Positions 1 through 7,180 of a stretch of DNA of 9,666 bases are shown here, piece after piece. The notes under the pieces are model-generated. The model made no database searches. It was given only the letters and a program-made list of their open reading frames with translations, and was not told the DNA's origin. The DNA lies in assembly GCA_002309875.1 (NCBI GenBank), contig DBYM01000063.1:27881-37546 (forward strand), read 5' to 3'. The stretch's first letter is position 1. Each line of letters opens with the position of its first letter. The stretch comes from Cyanobacteria bacterium UBA1186. Lineage in GTDB: Bacteria > Cyanobacteriota > Vampirovibrionia > Gastranaerophilales > Gastranaerophilaceae. A program made the translations under genes and the position numbers.

Positions 1-665
1 GCAAAACTGAACAGGTTTCGGTTATGTTTTTTATGCAGCACCATTTCGAACGGGAGGAGTTTGAGTTCGACGTCTTTATTAACAGGCTCGGGTTTGACTT
101 TTGGTAAAACCGCAAGGAATACGATTGAGGAGATGACCATAACTCCCGCTATTACGAGTAAAATTTCCCTCCAGCCAAGATAATTCATGGCGGTTACAAA
201 AGGCGCATTTGCGGCAATTCCTCCTGCGTAGCCTATAAAAAGCATTACCGAGAGTGCAATTCCGAAATTTTTATCCGAAAATAAATTTCTCAATTCTTTT
301 ATAAGGCTGAGGTAAAAAGTACTTCCGCCAAGCCCCATTAACCCTCTTGCAAGGTACATAAGCGGTATGGATTTGGTGAGAGGAAAAATCAGGCACCCGA
401 TTGTGAGGATTATTCCACCGGCGCACATAACCCTGAGCCCGCCGTAGCGGTCAATGAGGACACCGTTTAAAAGTTGGGTAAAGGCATAAACATACATAAA
501 AATCGCACCGAAAGCGGTAATATAAGGACCGGAAACCGACAGTTCCTGCTCTAATACGTCAAACAACGCTCCGGGAATTGCTATCCTCTGAAAATTAGCA
601 ATGAAATAAAAAAGCAGCGCAATAGTTATGAGACTAAAAAGAAGTACTCTTTTTTTGTTTTTCAT
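1..665 (-). CDS. MFS transporter, N-terminal part (C-terminus beyond window edge)
   Basis: Membrane transporter of the major facilitator superfamily; substrate unknown. Reading the minus strand from ATG at 665 gives 221 open codons to the edge, with no stop. I see about six hydrophobic segments (roughly residues 6-25, 47-66, 79-97, 100-122, 134-158 and 167-187), which is one MFS half. The loop between segments 2 and 3 carries the MFS motif A pattern (GVLIDRYGGLRV, residues 68-79). A hydrophilic stretch follows segment 6 (PKVKPEPVNKDVE), as expected for the central cytoplasmic loop. The start is supported by a GTGGGAG Shine-Dalgarno about 5 nt upstream. It lies 50 bp downstream of mutL on the same strand with no hairpin between, so it may be co-transcribed with mutL; a functional link is not implied. 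The fold is clear; the subfamily is not. Confidence 0.85.
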   Translation of the reverse strand, partial: MKNKKRVLLFSLITIALLFYFIANFQRIAIPGALFDVLEQELSVSGPYITAFGAIFMYVYAFTQLLNGVLIDRYGGLRVMCAGGIILTIGCLIFPLTKSIPLMYLARGLMGLGGSTFYLSLIKELRNLFSDKNFGIALSVMLFIGYAGGIAANAPFVTAMNYLGWREILLVIAGVMVISSIVFLAVLPKVKPEPVNKDVELKLLPFEMVLHKKHNRNLFSF

Positions 666-715
666 ATCCTCTCCCACCTGTAAATTAGCACGAAAAGAGG
701 ATTATGTAAAGTTTG

Positions 716-2494
716 TTAATTGTTCCTTTGGAATAATTTTGCAAGTTCTTTATGTTCAAAGAAATGTGAAATCGGACGTCCGTGCGGACAGGTTTCAGGG
801 TTTTCGCAGGTGCGCCAGTTCCTGATTATTTCTTCCATCTGATATTGGTTAAGATATGTATTTGCCTTAACTGCAGCCTTACACGAAGTTGTAATCAGGA
901 TTTTTTCTTCAAGGTTGTCAATATCCCCGTGCATATTTTCCAGAATATCGGCAAGAATTTCTTTTGGCGAAACTTTTGAAAGAATTTGCGGAATTTTTCT
1001 GAAAATAAGTTCGGTTTCGGAGGTAAAATCGATTTCGTATCCGAATTTTGCAAGTTTGTCTTTGTTCGCTTCAAGAAGTTCTCTGTCGGAAGGAGAAATC
1101 TCGATTACATCAGAGAGGAACAAAAGTTGACAGTCTATATTTTTGGACTTTTTAAGTTGTTCGTAGATGTATCTTTCTTCCGCAATATGCTGATCAACAA
1201 TTTCGAGGCCGTTTTCTTTTTCAATCAGGATATACGTTTTTTTGTATTGTCCGATAATTACGTCCTCCTGCCTGAATTCCTGTTCTTCAACAAATTTTGA
1301 CTGAATAGGGCGCAGGTTTGAGAAAGTTTTGGGAGTAAATTTTGCAGGCGAAGGAGTTTGGTTTTCATTTTCCTCAGCGGGTTTTTCAAATATATGTCCC
1401 AAAGTTTCGTGTTCTCCGACATAAATTGTGTCATCTGACGTTTTATCCTGTGGTTCCGGACGTTTAAATTCAATAACATCAGCCTGAAAATCTCTTTCGC
1501 CCGATGGTTTGATTGATTTCAGCGCATCGCTGACTGACGAATAAATAAAATTAAACACCTGATTCGGGTTTTTATAGCGCACTTCCTTCTTTGTCGGGTG
1601 AACATTAACGTCAATGTCTGCCGGCGGAATTTCGAGGTTTAATACGACAAACGGATATCTTGAGCCTATGAGGTTTCTGTAAACCATATCTATTGCTTTT
1701 TGGAAAATCGGGCATTTTACCAAACGTGAATTAACATAGGTGTAGTAATCTTTTTTGCTTGCTCTTGTGCAGTCGGGAGTGCTTACATAACCCGAAATTT
1801 TAAGGTCGGAAATCTTATCGGTTTTCAGCACCTCTTTAAGGTTTGAAGTGATTTCCGGAGAAAAAATATCTCTCAGAGCCTGAATTTGCTCTTTCTGGGC
1901 CGAAGTTTTAAGCATAACTTTTTCGTTCAGTTTAACTTCAAACGATATTTCAGGGTGAACGATTGCCATTGATTGCATATATTCCGCTATGTATGAAAAT
2001 TCGGTTTTCGGACTTTTCAAAAATTTAAGTCTTGCAGGCATGTTGTAGAACAAATCCCTTATGTTCATTATCGTTCCTACGGCACAGCCCGTTTGGGTTT
2101 GTTTTACTTCGGAATTTTGACATTCAACTTTTATACCGTAATCAAAATCTTTTGTTCTTGTCGTACAGGTCAGTTTTGAAATTGATATTATGCTTGCAAG
2201 CGCTTCTCCTCTGAAGCCCATTGTTTGAATATTGTATAAGTCTTCTCCCGTCTTGATTTTGCTCGTTGCGTGTTTTGAGAAGGCAAGCAAAATATCATCA
2301 GGGTCAATACCCGAGCCGTTGTCGGCAACTCTTAAATCTCTGCACTCGTTCGCAACCTCGACGCTGATTCTTGTTGCACCTGCATCAATGGAGTTTTCAA
2401 CAAGTTCTTTTATGACGGAATAAGGTCTTTCTATTACCTCTCCCGCCGCAATCTGATTAATTACATTTTTGGATAGTTGAACGATTTTTCCCAT
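716..2494 (-). CDS. mutL: DNA mismatch repair protein MutL (endonuclease type)
   Basis: MutL couples MutS mismatch recognition to strand removal in the cytoplasm. The 592-aa protein has the GHKL ATPase N-terminus: NQIAAGEVIERP (13-24), ELVENSIDAGA (30-40, with the catalytic-type Glu30 and Asn34), DNGSGI (58-63) and GFRGEAL (93-99). The C-terminal part carries the metal-dependent nicking motif of MutH-less bacteria, DQHA-x2-E-x4-E, here D434-Q-H-I with Glu440 and Glu445, so the usual Ala is Ile. A CPHGRP motif sits near the end (569-574) with a final FQR. Length is normal for the family. The start is fixed by alignment to the family N-terminus, although no Shine-Dalgarno precedes it; a TATAAT box ends 6 nt before the ATG. 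It is divergent from rpsU and followed by an MFS gene. Function is secure; nicking activity is inferred from the motif. Confidence 0.97.
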   Translation of the reverse strand: MGKIVQLSKNVINQIAAGEVIERPYSVIKELVENSIDAGATRISVEVANECRDLRVADNGSGIDPDDILLAFSKHATSKIKTGEDLYNIQTMGFRGEALASIISISKLTCTTRTKDFDYGIKVECQNSEVKQTQTGCAVGTIMNIRDLFYNMPARLKFLKSPKTEFSYIAEYMQSMAIVHPEISFEVKLNEKVMLKTSAQKEQIQALRDIFSPEITSNLKEVLKTDKISDLKISGYVSTPDCTRASKKDYYTYVNSRLVKCPIFQKAIDMVYRNLIGSRYPFVVLNLEIPPADIDVNVHPTKKEVRYKNPNQVFNFIYSSVSDALKSIKPSGERDFQADVIEFKRPEPQDKTSDDTIYVGEHETLGHIFEKPAEENENQTPSPAKFTPKTFSNLRPIQSKFVEEQEFRQEDVIIGQYKKTYILIEKENGLEIVDQHIAEERYIYEQLKKSKNIDCQLLFLSDVIEISPSDRELLEANKDKLAKFGYEIDFTSETELIFRKIPQILSKVSPKEILADILENMHGDIDNLEEKILITTSCKAAVKANTYLNQYQMEEIIRNWRTCENPETCPHGRPISHFFEHKELAKLFQRNN

Positions 2495-2500
2495 ATACGG

Positions 2501-2531
2501 ATTATACTACAAAAGATTTGAAAAATGGCAT
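2501..2531 (-). promoter_or_regulatory. Putative mutL promoter giving a leaderless mRNA
   Basis: On the minus strand a perfect TATAAT lies at 2506-2501. Only six bases (CCGTAT) separate it from the mutL ATG at 2494, so the usual +1 would fall on or next to the A of ATG. A weak -35 (ATGCCA, 4 of 6 matches) lies 19 bp further upstream at 2531-2526. No Shine-Dalgarno is present, which fits a leaderless transcript. The -10 match is seen directly; its activity is inferred. Confidence 0.5.
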
Positions 2532-2569
2532 AAGTCGGGAGGTCTTATACTGCAATATTTGTCAGCCTA

Positions 2570-2598
2570 TTGCATTTCAGAAGTGTTTATATTATTAT
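2570..2598 (+). promoter_or_regulatory. Putative sigma70-type promoter of rpsU
   Basis: TTGCAT (2570-2575) and TATTAT (2593-2598) are separated by 17 bp, giving a predicted +1 near 2605 and a leader of about 37 nt that contains the rpsU ribosome binding site. The region is AT-rich, so overlapping -10-like sequences exist (for example TATATT at 2588); the pair given has the best spacing. Confidence 0.5.
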
Positions 2599-2641
2599 CC
2601 TCTTGTACACAAATTGTCTATAAAGGTGGTGAATATACAAG

Positions 2642-2815
2642 ATGGCAGAGGTTAAAGTAGGCGAAAACGAAAGTATCGAAAGCGCTTTACGCAGATTCAA
2701 GAAGAAAATCCAAAAGGCAGGAATCTTATCTGAAGTAAAGAAACGTGAAAGATACGAAAAGCCGAGCGTTAAGAGAAAACGCAAATCCGAAGCAGCTCGT
2801 AAGAGAAAAGCTTAA
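2642..2815 (+). CDS. rpsU: 30S ribosomal protein S21
   Basis: Small basic ribosomal protein of the 30S platform, involved in initiation. The 57-aa product begins MAEVKVGENESIESALRRF and ends in a Lys/Arg-rich tail (EAARKRKA), the normal S21 size and layout. The middle segment EVKKRERYEKPSVKRKRK is the typical S21 core. The start is supported by an AAGGTGGTG Shine-Dalgarno (2623-2631) about 10 nt upstream of the ATG. The gene stands alone: its own putative promoter lies upstream and a strong hairpin begins 9 nt after the TAA stop. It is divergent from mutL and followed by tRNA-Cys and dnaA. Identification is secure from sequence similarity recalled from S21 proteins of cyanobacteria and Firmicutes. 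Confidence 0.96.
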   Translation: MAEVKVGENESIESALRRFKKKIQKAGILSEVKKRERYEKPSVKRKRKSEAARKRKA

Positions 2816-2824
2816 TAAAATCAA

Positions 2825-2852
2825 CAAGGCGGTTACTGAGGTGACCGCCTTG
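2825..2852 (+). terminator. Hairpin terminator after rpsU
   Basis: Positions 2825-2836 pair with 2841-2852 to form a 12-bp stem (11 Watson-Crick pairs and one G-U) closed by the tetraloop TGAG. The stem starts 9 nt after the rpsU stop. The downstream tail (CAATTTGT) is only moderately T-rich. The upstream flank AATAAAATCAA would give a T-rich tail for the other strand too. A terminator or 3'-end stabilising hairpin is the natural reading. Confidence 0.75.
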
Positions 2853-2878
2853 CAATTTGTACATGTTTATTTTATATT
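2850..2878 (+). promoter_or_regulatory. Putative tRNA-Cys promoter
   Basis: TTGCAA (2850-2855) and TATATT (2873-2878) are separated by 17 bp. The predicted +1 is near 2885, about 5 nt before the tRNA 5' end. The first three bases of the -35 box are the last three bases of the rpsU terminator stem, so the two signals overlap. Confidence 0.55.
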
Positions 2879-2889
2879 TAACTTTACGA

Positions 2890-2960
2890 GGCGACATGGC
2901 CAAGTGGTAAGGCAGAAGCCTGCAAAGCTTTTACCCCCGGTTCGAATCCGGGTGTCGCCT
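2890..2960 (+). tRNA. tRNA-Cys (anticodon GCA)
   Basis: The 71-nt cloverleaf folds fully by eye. The acceptor stem is GGCGACA with TGTCGCC, followed by discriminator T. The D stem is GCC with GGC, and the anticodon stem is GAAGC with GCTTT (one G-U). The anticodon loop CTGCAAA places GCA at 34-36. The variable region is 4 nt, and the T arm is CCCGG-TTCGAAT-CCGGG. The 3' CCA is not encoded: the gene runs directly into a run of eight T (2960-2967), so CCA must be added by nucleotidyltransferase. The T-run after the GC-rich acceptor and T stems may also end the transcript. It sits between rpsU and dnaA with its own putative promoter. Confidence 0.97.
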
Positions 2961-3018
2961 TTTTTTATTTCAGATTACAATTACACTGTCACGAATTTAA
3001 AGCACAAGTCGCAAATAT

Positions 3019-4404
3019 ATGGAAATTATGGAGTTAAACAATTTATGGGGGCAAATTAAAGCCGAAATGCTCGAGGCTTTACCTGAGAATGCTCACCCGT
3101 GGGTTTATCCTCTTGAGGTTTCCGCTTATGACAAAGGCACTCTGACTGTTGTTACGGGGCAGATTATGGGCAGAGATTTTCTGCGTAAAAATTATTACTC
3201 CCAAATTACGGATATTATCAGGAAGGTTACAAATGATGAGGAAGCGGATTTTGTCATAGTTTACGATGAAAATGCGGCAAAAAAACTCAGAAAAGAGAGT
3301 GAAAAACTCCAAAAGAAGGCAAATGAAGCCGTTTTAAAAGAGCAGGCGATGGAAAACCTTTCCTATATGCAGTCTGCGGCTAACCTTAATCTTAAATACA
3401 AATTCGAAAACTTTGTTGTGGGCGAAAGCAACAGATTTGCGTATTCGGTGGCAAAAGCCGTTGCGGAAAATCCCGCAAAGAAATACAACCCGCTTTTCAT
3501 ATACGGTGCTGCGGGGCTCGGCAAAACCCACTTAATGCAGGCAATCGGACATTATACTATTTTTAATAATCCGAAACTCAAGGTTAAATATACAAAGACC
3601 GAGGATTATGTGAATGACTTTATTTCCAACAGCAGAAACAGCAAAGACACAATCGAGAATATGTCTAAGTTTAACAAGAAGTACACTAACGTGGATATAA
3701 TTCTGATTGATGACGTGCAGTTTATTGAATCAAAGACCAAAACAATGTCTCAGATGCAGCATACGTTTGATACTTTGTATAACAGGGGAAAACAGATTGT
3801 AATTACATCTGACAGGCTCCCGAAAGACATTCCGACTCTTACTTCGGCTTTGTGTTCGAGGTTTGAAATGGGTTTGATGGTCGAACTCGTCCCGCCTGAT
3901 GATTTAACAAGGTTTAATATAGTCAAAAAACTTGCCGATGATAATGATTTGAAGTACGAAGAAGATGCTCTGAAGTATATCTCAAAACATTTCAGGGATA
4001 ATGTCAGAGAACTTGAAGGCGCATTTAATAAGGTCTGCGCATATTCTGAGGTTACTTCTCAGCCTTTAACACTGAAACTTGCAAAAGAGGTGCTGAAGTG
4101 CAATGATGCGGAAGCCGATATAGATTTTGAGAAAATAGCGCAGGCAGTTTCGGAATACTATGACGTATCAGTTAAGGACCTTAGAGGCCCTGCGAGAGCC
4201 CAAAAGATTGCAACTGCAAGGCACATGGCTGTTTATATAACAAGAGAAATCACGGGAAAAAGTTTTATCAGTATAGCGGAATTTTATAATAAAAGGCACA
4301 CGACTATTATGTTTGCGCACGAAAAAGTTAAGCAGGAAATTTCGACCGACAAAGATTTATCAAATGCCTCTAGAGAAATTAGACAGGCATTGAAGTTAAT
4401 CTAG
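3019..4404 (+). CDS. dnaA: Chromosomal replication initiator protein DnaA
   Basis: DnaA binds DnaA boxes at oriC and opens the duplex as an ATP-bound oligomer. From ATG 3019 the protein is 461 aa, normal for the family. Domain I is recognisable (NLWGQIKAEML, then WVYPL). The AAA+ domain shows Walker A GAAGLGKTH (163-171), Walker B ILIDDVQF (Asp231-Asp232) and a sensor region with TSDRLPKDIP. The C-terminal helix-turn-helix contains ARHMAVYITREITGKSF and the signature FYNKRHTTIM (422-431). In most DnaAs the signature reads FGGRDHTTV; here the Asp before HTT is Arg426, a DNA-contacting position. The start is uncertain: ATG 3019 and ATG 3028 are both in frame, neither has a good Shine-Dalgarno, and 3028 gives the more typical N-terminus (MELNNLW). 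No dnaN follows, so the classic dnaA-dnaN pair is absent here. Confidence 0.97.
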   Translation: MEIMELNNLWGQIKAEMLEALPENAHPWVYPLEVSAYDKGTLTVVTGQIMGRDFLRKNYYSQITDIIRKVTNDEEADFVIVYDENAAKKLRKESEKLQKKANEAVLKEQAMENLSYMQSAANLNLKYKFENFVVGESNRFAYSVAKAVAENPAKKYNPLFIYGAAGLGKTHLMQAIGHYTIFNNPKLKVKYTKTEDYVNDFISNSRNSKDTIENMSKFNKKYTNVDIILIDDVQFIESKTKTMSQMQHTFDTLYNRGKQIVITSDRLPKDIPTLTSALCSRFEMGLMVELVPPDDLTRFNIVKKLADDNDLKYEEDALKYISKHFRDNVRELEGAFNKVCAYSEVTSQPLTLKLAKEVLKCNDAEADIDFEKIAQAVSEYYDVSVKDLRGPARAQKIATARHMAVYITREITGKSFISIAEFYNKRHTTIMFAHEKVKQEISTDKDLSNASREIRQALKLI

Positions 4405-4469
4405 CCCGACGGGGTACTCGCTCAATGAAAGTTTTTATGATATTTATATGGAAGTAAAGCGGAGAGTGT

Positions 4470-5501
4470 ATGCTAGATAATATAAAATATCTTATGGTTT
4501 TAAAAAGCATTGACAAGTATATTGCCGATAAAAACTTTGAAACTGCGCTCGAAAAACTTAACTTTCTGATAAAACAGGATTACAACCCTTCGGTAACTTA
4601 CCTGAAAAGAGGCCGTTTATGTAAAAAACTGCTTATGCTTAACGATGCCTACTCTGATTTTACGTATATTATCGGTCACTGTGCAAACAAGCGTGATGCT
4701 TATTACGAAAGGCTTCAACTTAATTTTGATATATCAAATTTTTACGAGGCAATTCTTGATGCGAATATGATTTTAACCTGGGACGAGGATAATTTTGATG
4801 TCAAAAGGATAAAATTTTTGTCGCTTGTTTACTCGATGCAGGAAGATATTGCACGTGAATACATACTGAACACGTTTGATTACCACAAATACCGCACGAT
4901 ACAGTTTTTGTTCAACGAAGTCGCTATGCTTCTTGCAAACGATGAGTATGCAAAAGGCCTGAAAATATTGGAAATTATAGACGAAATCGACAAGGATAAT
5001 CCGATAAAACTCCTGAAAGAAGCGACGATTTTCGGGCTTGCGGGTGATCCTGAAAAGCAGGAAGAAATTATGAAACGGGTGGAATCTATTTTCCCCAAGT
5101 ATTTTGTTTCGCATTTCAGATTTACGGACATGTATCAGGATAAAGACCTGCTAGAGATTTCTTTTCTTCTTGAACTCAAAATCTTTGATAAAAACGGCTT
5201 GTTTAAGTATCCTATGGCAATACTTGAAGGGTATAAAAACCATCTTGAAGGACATATAATTGATTCAAGAGAGTGCTTTGAAAGAGCGATAGAAATTAAC
5301 CCCGCAAAGCCTGAAGGTTATGTCCTTCTTGCCCAGACGCTGCAGTTAATGTCGGGTTACGACAATCCCGAATACAGGTTTGAAGCCGAACAGAATTACC
5401 GTAAAGCGATGGATATATATTCCGAAGAAAACCTTCCCGAAAAGGTTGAGGATATGAAACGTCAGATTAAGCATCTCAATTCGACTCTGAGTTTAAGTTA
5501 G
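4470..5501 (+). CDS. TPR-repeat protein of unknown role
   Basis: A 343-aa protein made of helical repeats. The tetratricopeptide pattern is clearest near the C-terminus (GHIIDSRECFERAIEINP, then KPEGYVLLAQTL, then AEQNYRKAMDIY). It is also visible at the N-terminus (NFETALEKLNFLI, then VTYLKRGRLCKKL, then DAYSDFTYIIG). The middle is a more degenerate helical array. There is no signal peptide or membrane segment, so it is probably cytoplasmic and works as a protein-protein adaptor; the partner is unknown. The ATG at 4470 is supported by GGAGAG at 4461-4466. It begins 65 bp after dnaA with no convincing hairpin or promoter between, so read-through from dnaA is possible. Being next to dnaA does not establish a replication role. 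A clear promoter for the next unit begins 11 bp after its stop. Confidence 0.8.
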   Translation: MLDNIKYLMVLKSIDKYIADKNFETALEKLNFLIKQDYNPSVTYLKRGRLCKKLLMLNDAYSDFTYIIGHCANKRDAYYERLQLNFDISNFYEAILDANMILTWDEDNFDVKRIKFLSLVYSMQEDIAREYILNTFDYHKYRTIQFLFNEVAMLLANDEYAKGLKILEIIDEIDKDNPIKLLKEATIFGLAGDPEKQEEIMKRVESIFPKYFVSHFRFTDMYQDKDLLEISFLLELKIFDKNGLFKYPMAILEGYKNHLEGHIIDSRECFERAIEINPAKPEGYVLLAQTLQLMSGYDNPEYRFEAEQNYRKAMDIYSEENLPEKVEDMKRQIKHLNSTLSLS

Positions 5502-5512
5502 AATATCCGTTA

Positions 5513-5541
5513 TTGATACGGAAGCCAAACTATAGTATAAT
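5513..5541 (+). promoter_or_regulatory. Near-consensus sigma70-type promoter of the methyltransferase-kdsB-lpxK unit
   Basis: TTGATA (5513-5518) and a perfect TATAAT (5536-5541) are separated by exactly 17 bp. The predicted +1 is near 5548, giving a leader of about 25 nt that holds the AAAGGAGAG ribosome binding site (5561-5569). This is the best promoter match in the window. Because transcription would start inside it, the extended in-frame reading from TTG 5513 is not the real gene start. Confidence 0.75.
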
Positions 5542-5572
5542 TAGGTCATACAGTCCTAATAAAGGAGAGAGT

Positions 5573-6439
5573 ATGAGTGAGATTTGTAAAAATTGGACCG
5601 AATGGTTAAAGAAGAACAGATTTGCCGGACAAACTCCGGAAATGATTGAGCAGACCACAAAATGGCTTGAAGCAGTAAGAGACGTAATTTTGGTTTATGC
5701 CGAAATCAAACCTTATGACGTAATCATTGATATCGGTACAGGTACGGGACTTCTTGCGTTTAAGGCTCTTGAAATGCAGAATTGTCAGGGCAGAGTAATC
5801 TTTTCGGACAAGTTTCAGGATTGTCTTGATGACTGCAAAAGAATCCTCGACGAATCAGGCGTCACTTCGGGTTACGAAATGCTTCTTTCGCCCTGCGAAC
5901 ATATAGCACTTCCCGAAAGCACCGTCCACAAAGCACTTATGCGTTCGGTACTCGTTCATATCGTCAATAAACAGCCCGCAATAAGCGAGATATACAGAAT
6001 TCTTAAACCGGGCGGAAAGTTCTGTGCATTTGAGCCTGTTATCCGCTCAAATACCCGTTATTGGGAAATTCTTCACCCGATGTATATTGAAAAATACGAA
6101 GACTTCAAACGTGTTGAAAACGAGATTATGGAAAATCCGCTCGATTCTCTCTGCAACTTTGATCAGGATACAATAAGAATGAATCTCGAAATCGCGGGTT
6201 TCTCGGTTCCCGAGGTTAAAGTTCAGGAGGTCAAGTCCAATTATGTTGTTCAGGCAGGTATGGTTGAACAATGGTTTAACAATCCTCCGTCACCCGGACA
6301 GCCTTCTACAAAAGAACGTTATCTCCAATATTTTGACGAAGCAACGGTTAACAAGTATATGGAAGACGTTCAGAGTTATCTGACCGGACGTGAAATTAAC
6401 CTGAAGACAAATGCTGTATTTATAAATGCGACGAAATAG
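5573..6439 (+). CDS. Class I SAM-dependent methyltransferase
   Basis: A 288-aa Rossmann-fold methyltransferase. The SAM-binding motif I is VIIDIGTGTG, with Asp53 and Gly55-x-Gly-x-Gly. An acidic residue ends the second strand (FSDKF), and the post-strand motif RILKPGG (142-148) is typical of the UbiE/Methyltransf_11-25 group. The C-terminal third (VQEVKSNYVVQAGMVEQWFNN) probably forms the substrate pocket and does not reveal a substrate. The start at 5573 is chosen for its excellent AAAGGAGAG Shine-Dalgarno; the in-frame TTG at 5513 overlaps the promoter. It is first in a unit with kdsB (8-bp gap) and lpxK, so a role in envelope or lipid modification is possible, but quinone, arsenite or small-molecule methylation cannot be excluded. 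Fold is certain; substrate is unknown. Confidence 0.88.
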   Translation: MSEICKNWTEWLKKNRFAGQTPEMIEQTTKWLEAVRDVILVYAEIKPYDVIIDIGTGTGLLAFKALEMQNCQGRVIFSDKFQDCLDDCKRILDESGVTSGYEMLLSPCEHIALPESTVHKALMRSVLVHIVNKQPAISEIYRILKPGGKFCAFEPVIRSNTRYWEILHPMYIEKYEDFKRVENEIMENPLDSLCNFDQDTIRMNLEIAGFSVPEVKVQEVKSNYVVQAGMVEQWFNNPPSPGQPSTKERYLQYFDEATVNKYMEDVQSYLTGREINLKTNAVFINATK

Positions 6440-6447
6440 GAATTAAT

Positions 6448-7179
6448 ATGGAAAAACAAACGGCAATAATTATACCCGCACGATACGGCTCATCAAGGCT
6501 TGAAGGCAAACCTCTTCTTGAAGCATGCGGAAAGCCCATAATTCAGTGGGTTTGGGAAAAAGGGTGTAAATGCAAAGGCATAGACAGGGTTATTGTTGCA
6601 ACTGATGACGAAAGAATTTTTAATGCCTGCAAAAAGTTTGGTGCGGAAGTTGAAATGACATCGACCGAACACAAAAGCGGAAGCGACAGGATTGCAGAGG
6701 TTGCAGGCAGGCACCCTGAGATCGCTTATATTATAAATGTTCAGGGAGATGAGCCTCTGATTGAGCCTGCCAATATCGAACTTGTCCGCAAAGGGGTTGT
6801 GGAAGACGACAGGGCGGATATTTCAACTCTTGTGAGAGAAATAAAAGACGAGGCGGAAATTAATAACCCTAATCTCGTTAAATGCGTCTTTGACCTGAAC
6901 GGTTACGCTATGTATTTCTCACGTTCAAAAATCCCATATGAGAGAAATACAGGTAAATCGAAATTTTACGGGCATTTGGGAATATACGGCTATAAGAAAG
7001 AAGCCCTGTTTAAGATGACAAAACTTGAGCAAACTCCGTGCGAAAAAGCGGAAAGTCTTGAACAGTTAAGAGCACTCCAGAACGGAATGAAAATCAAGGT
7101 TGCTGTTGTCGATAACGCTCCAGTCGGGATTGATACAATGGAAGATTTTGAGAAGTTTAAACAATTGGTCGGGGGATAA
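6448..7179 (+). CDS. kdsB: 3-deoxy-manno-octulosonate cytidylyltransferase (CMP-Kdo synthetase)
   Basis: Cytoplasmic enzyme that joins CTP and Kdo to give CMP-Kdo, the donor for the inner core of LPS. The 243-aa length fits the family. Visible motifs are the nucleotide-binding N-terminus IIPARYGSSRLEGKPL (8-23; usually RLPGKPL, here Glu at 19), the metal and substrate motif VQGDEPLI (98-105), YFSRSKIPY (156-164), HLGIYGYKK and ESLEQLR (202-208). GIDTMEDFEKF near the end matches the usual GVDTPEDL. The start is supported by AGGA (6438-6441), which overlaps the stop codon of the preceding methyltransferase. The next gene, lpxK, acts in the same Kdo-lipid A pathway, which supports the call over the related CMP-sialic acid synthetases. 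Confidence 0.95.
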   Translation: MEKQTAIIIPARYGSSRLEGKPLLEACGKPIIQWVWEKGCKCKGIDRVIVATDDERIFNACKKFGAEVEMTSTEHKSGSDRIAEVAGRHPEIAYIINVQGDEPLIEPANIELVRKGVVEDDRADISTLVREIKDEAEINNPNLVKCVFDLNGYAMYFSRSKIPYERNTGKSKFYGHLGIYGYKKEALFKMTKLEQTPCEKAESLEQLRALQNGMKIKVAVVDNAPVGIDTMEDFEKFKQLVGG

Positions 7180-7180
7180 T

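Noticed and set aside
2603..2611. DnaA-box-like TTGTACACA upstream of rpsU, near dnaA
   Set aside because: It is a single site with two differences from TTATCCACA. I found no cluster of boxes or AT-rich unwinding region, so an origin cannot be supported.
2587..2784. Minus-strand open frame of 65 codons opposite rpsU
   Set aside because: It is a shadow of the clear S21 gene, with no ribosome binding site and no recognisable protein.
2976..2981. TACAAT as the -10 of a dnaA promoter
   Set aside because: The only -35 at good spacing (TGTCGC, 2953-2958) lies within the tRNA acceptor stem and matches poorly, so I did not list it as a feature.
2745..3059. Plus-strand open frame of 104 codons spanning the rpsU end, terminator, tRNA-Cys and dnaA start
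   Set aside because: It reads through a terminator and a tRNA gene in a third frame; coding is implausible.
4406..4414. CCCGACGGG after the dnaA stop as a terminator
   Set aside because: The stem is only 3 bp with no following T-run.
5513..5572. N-terminal extension of the methyltransferase from TTG 5513
   Set aside because: It overlaps the near-consensus promoter, has a rare start codon and no ribosome binding site, while ATG 5573 has an excellent one.
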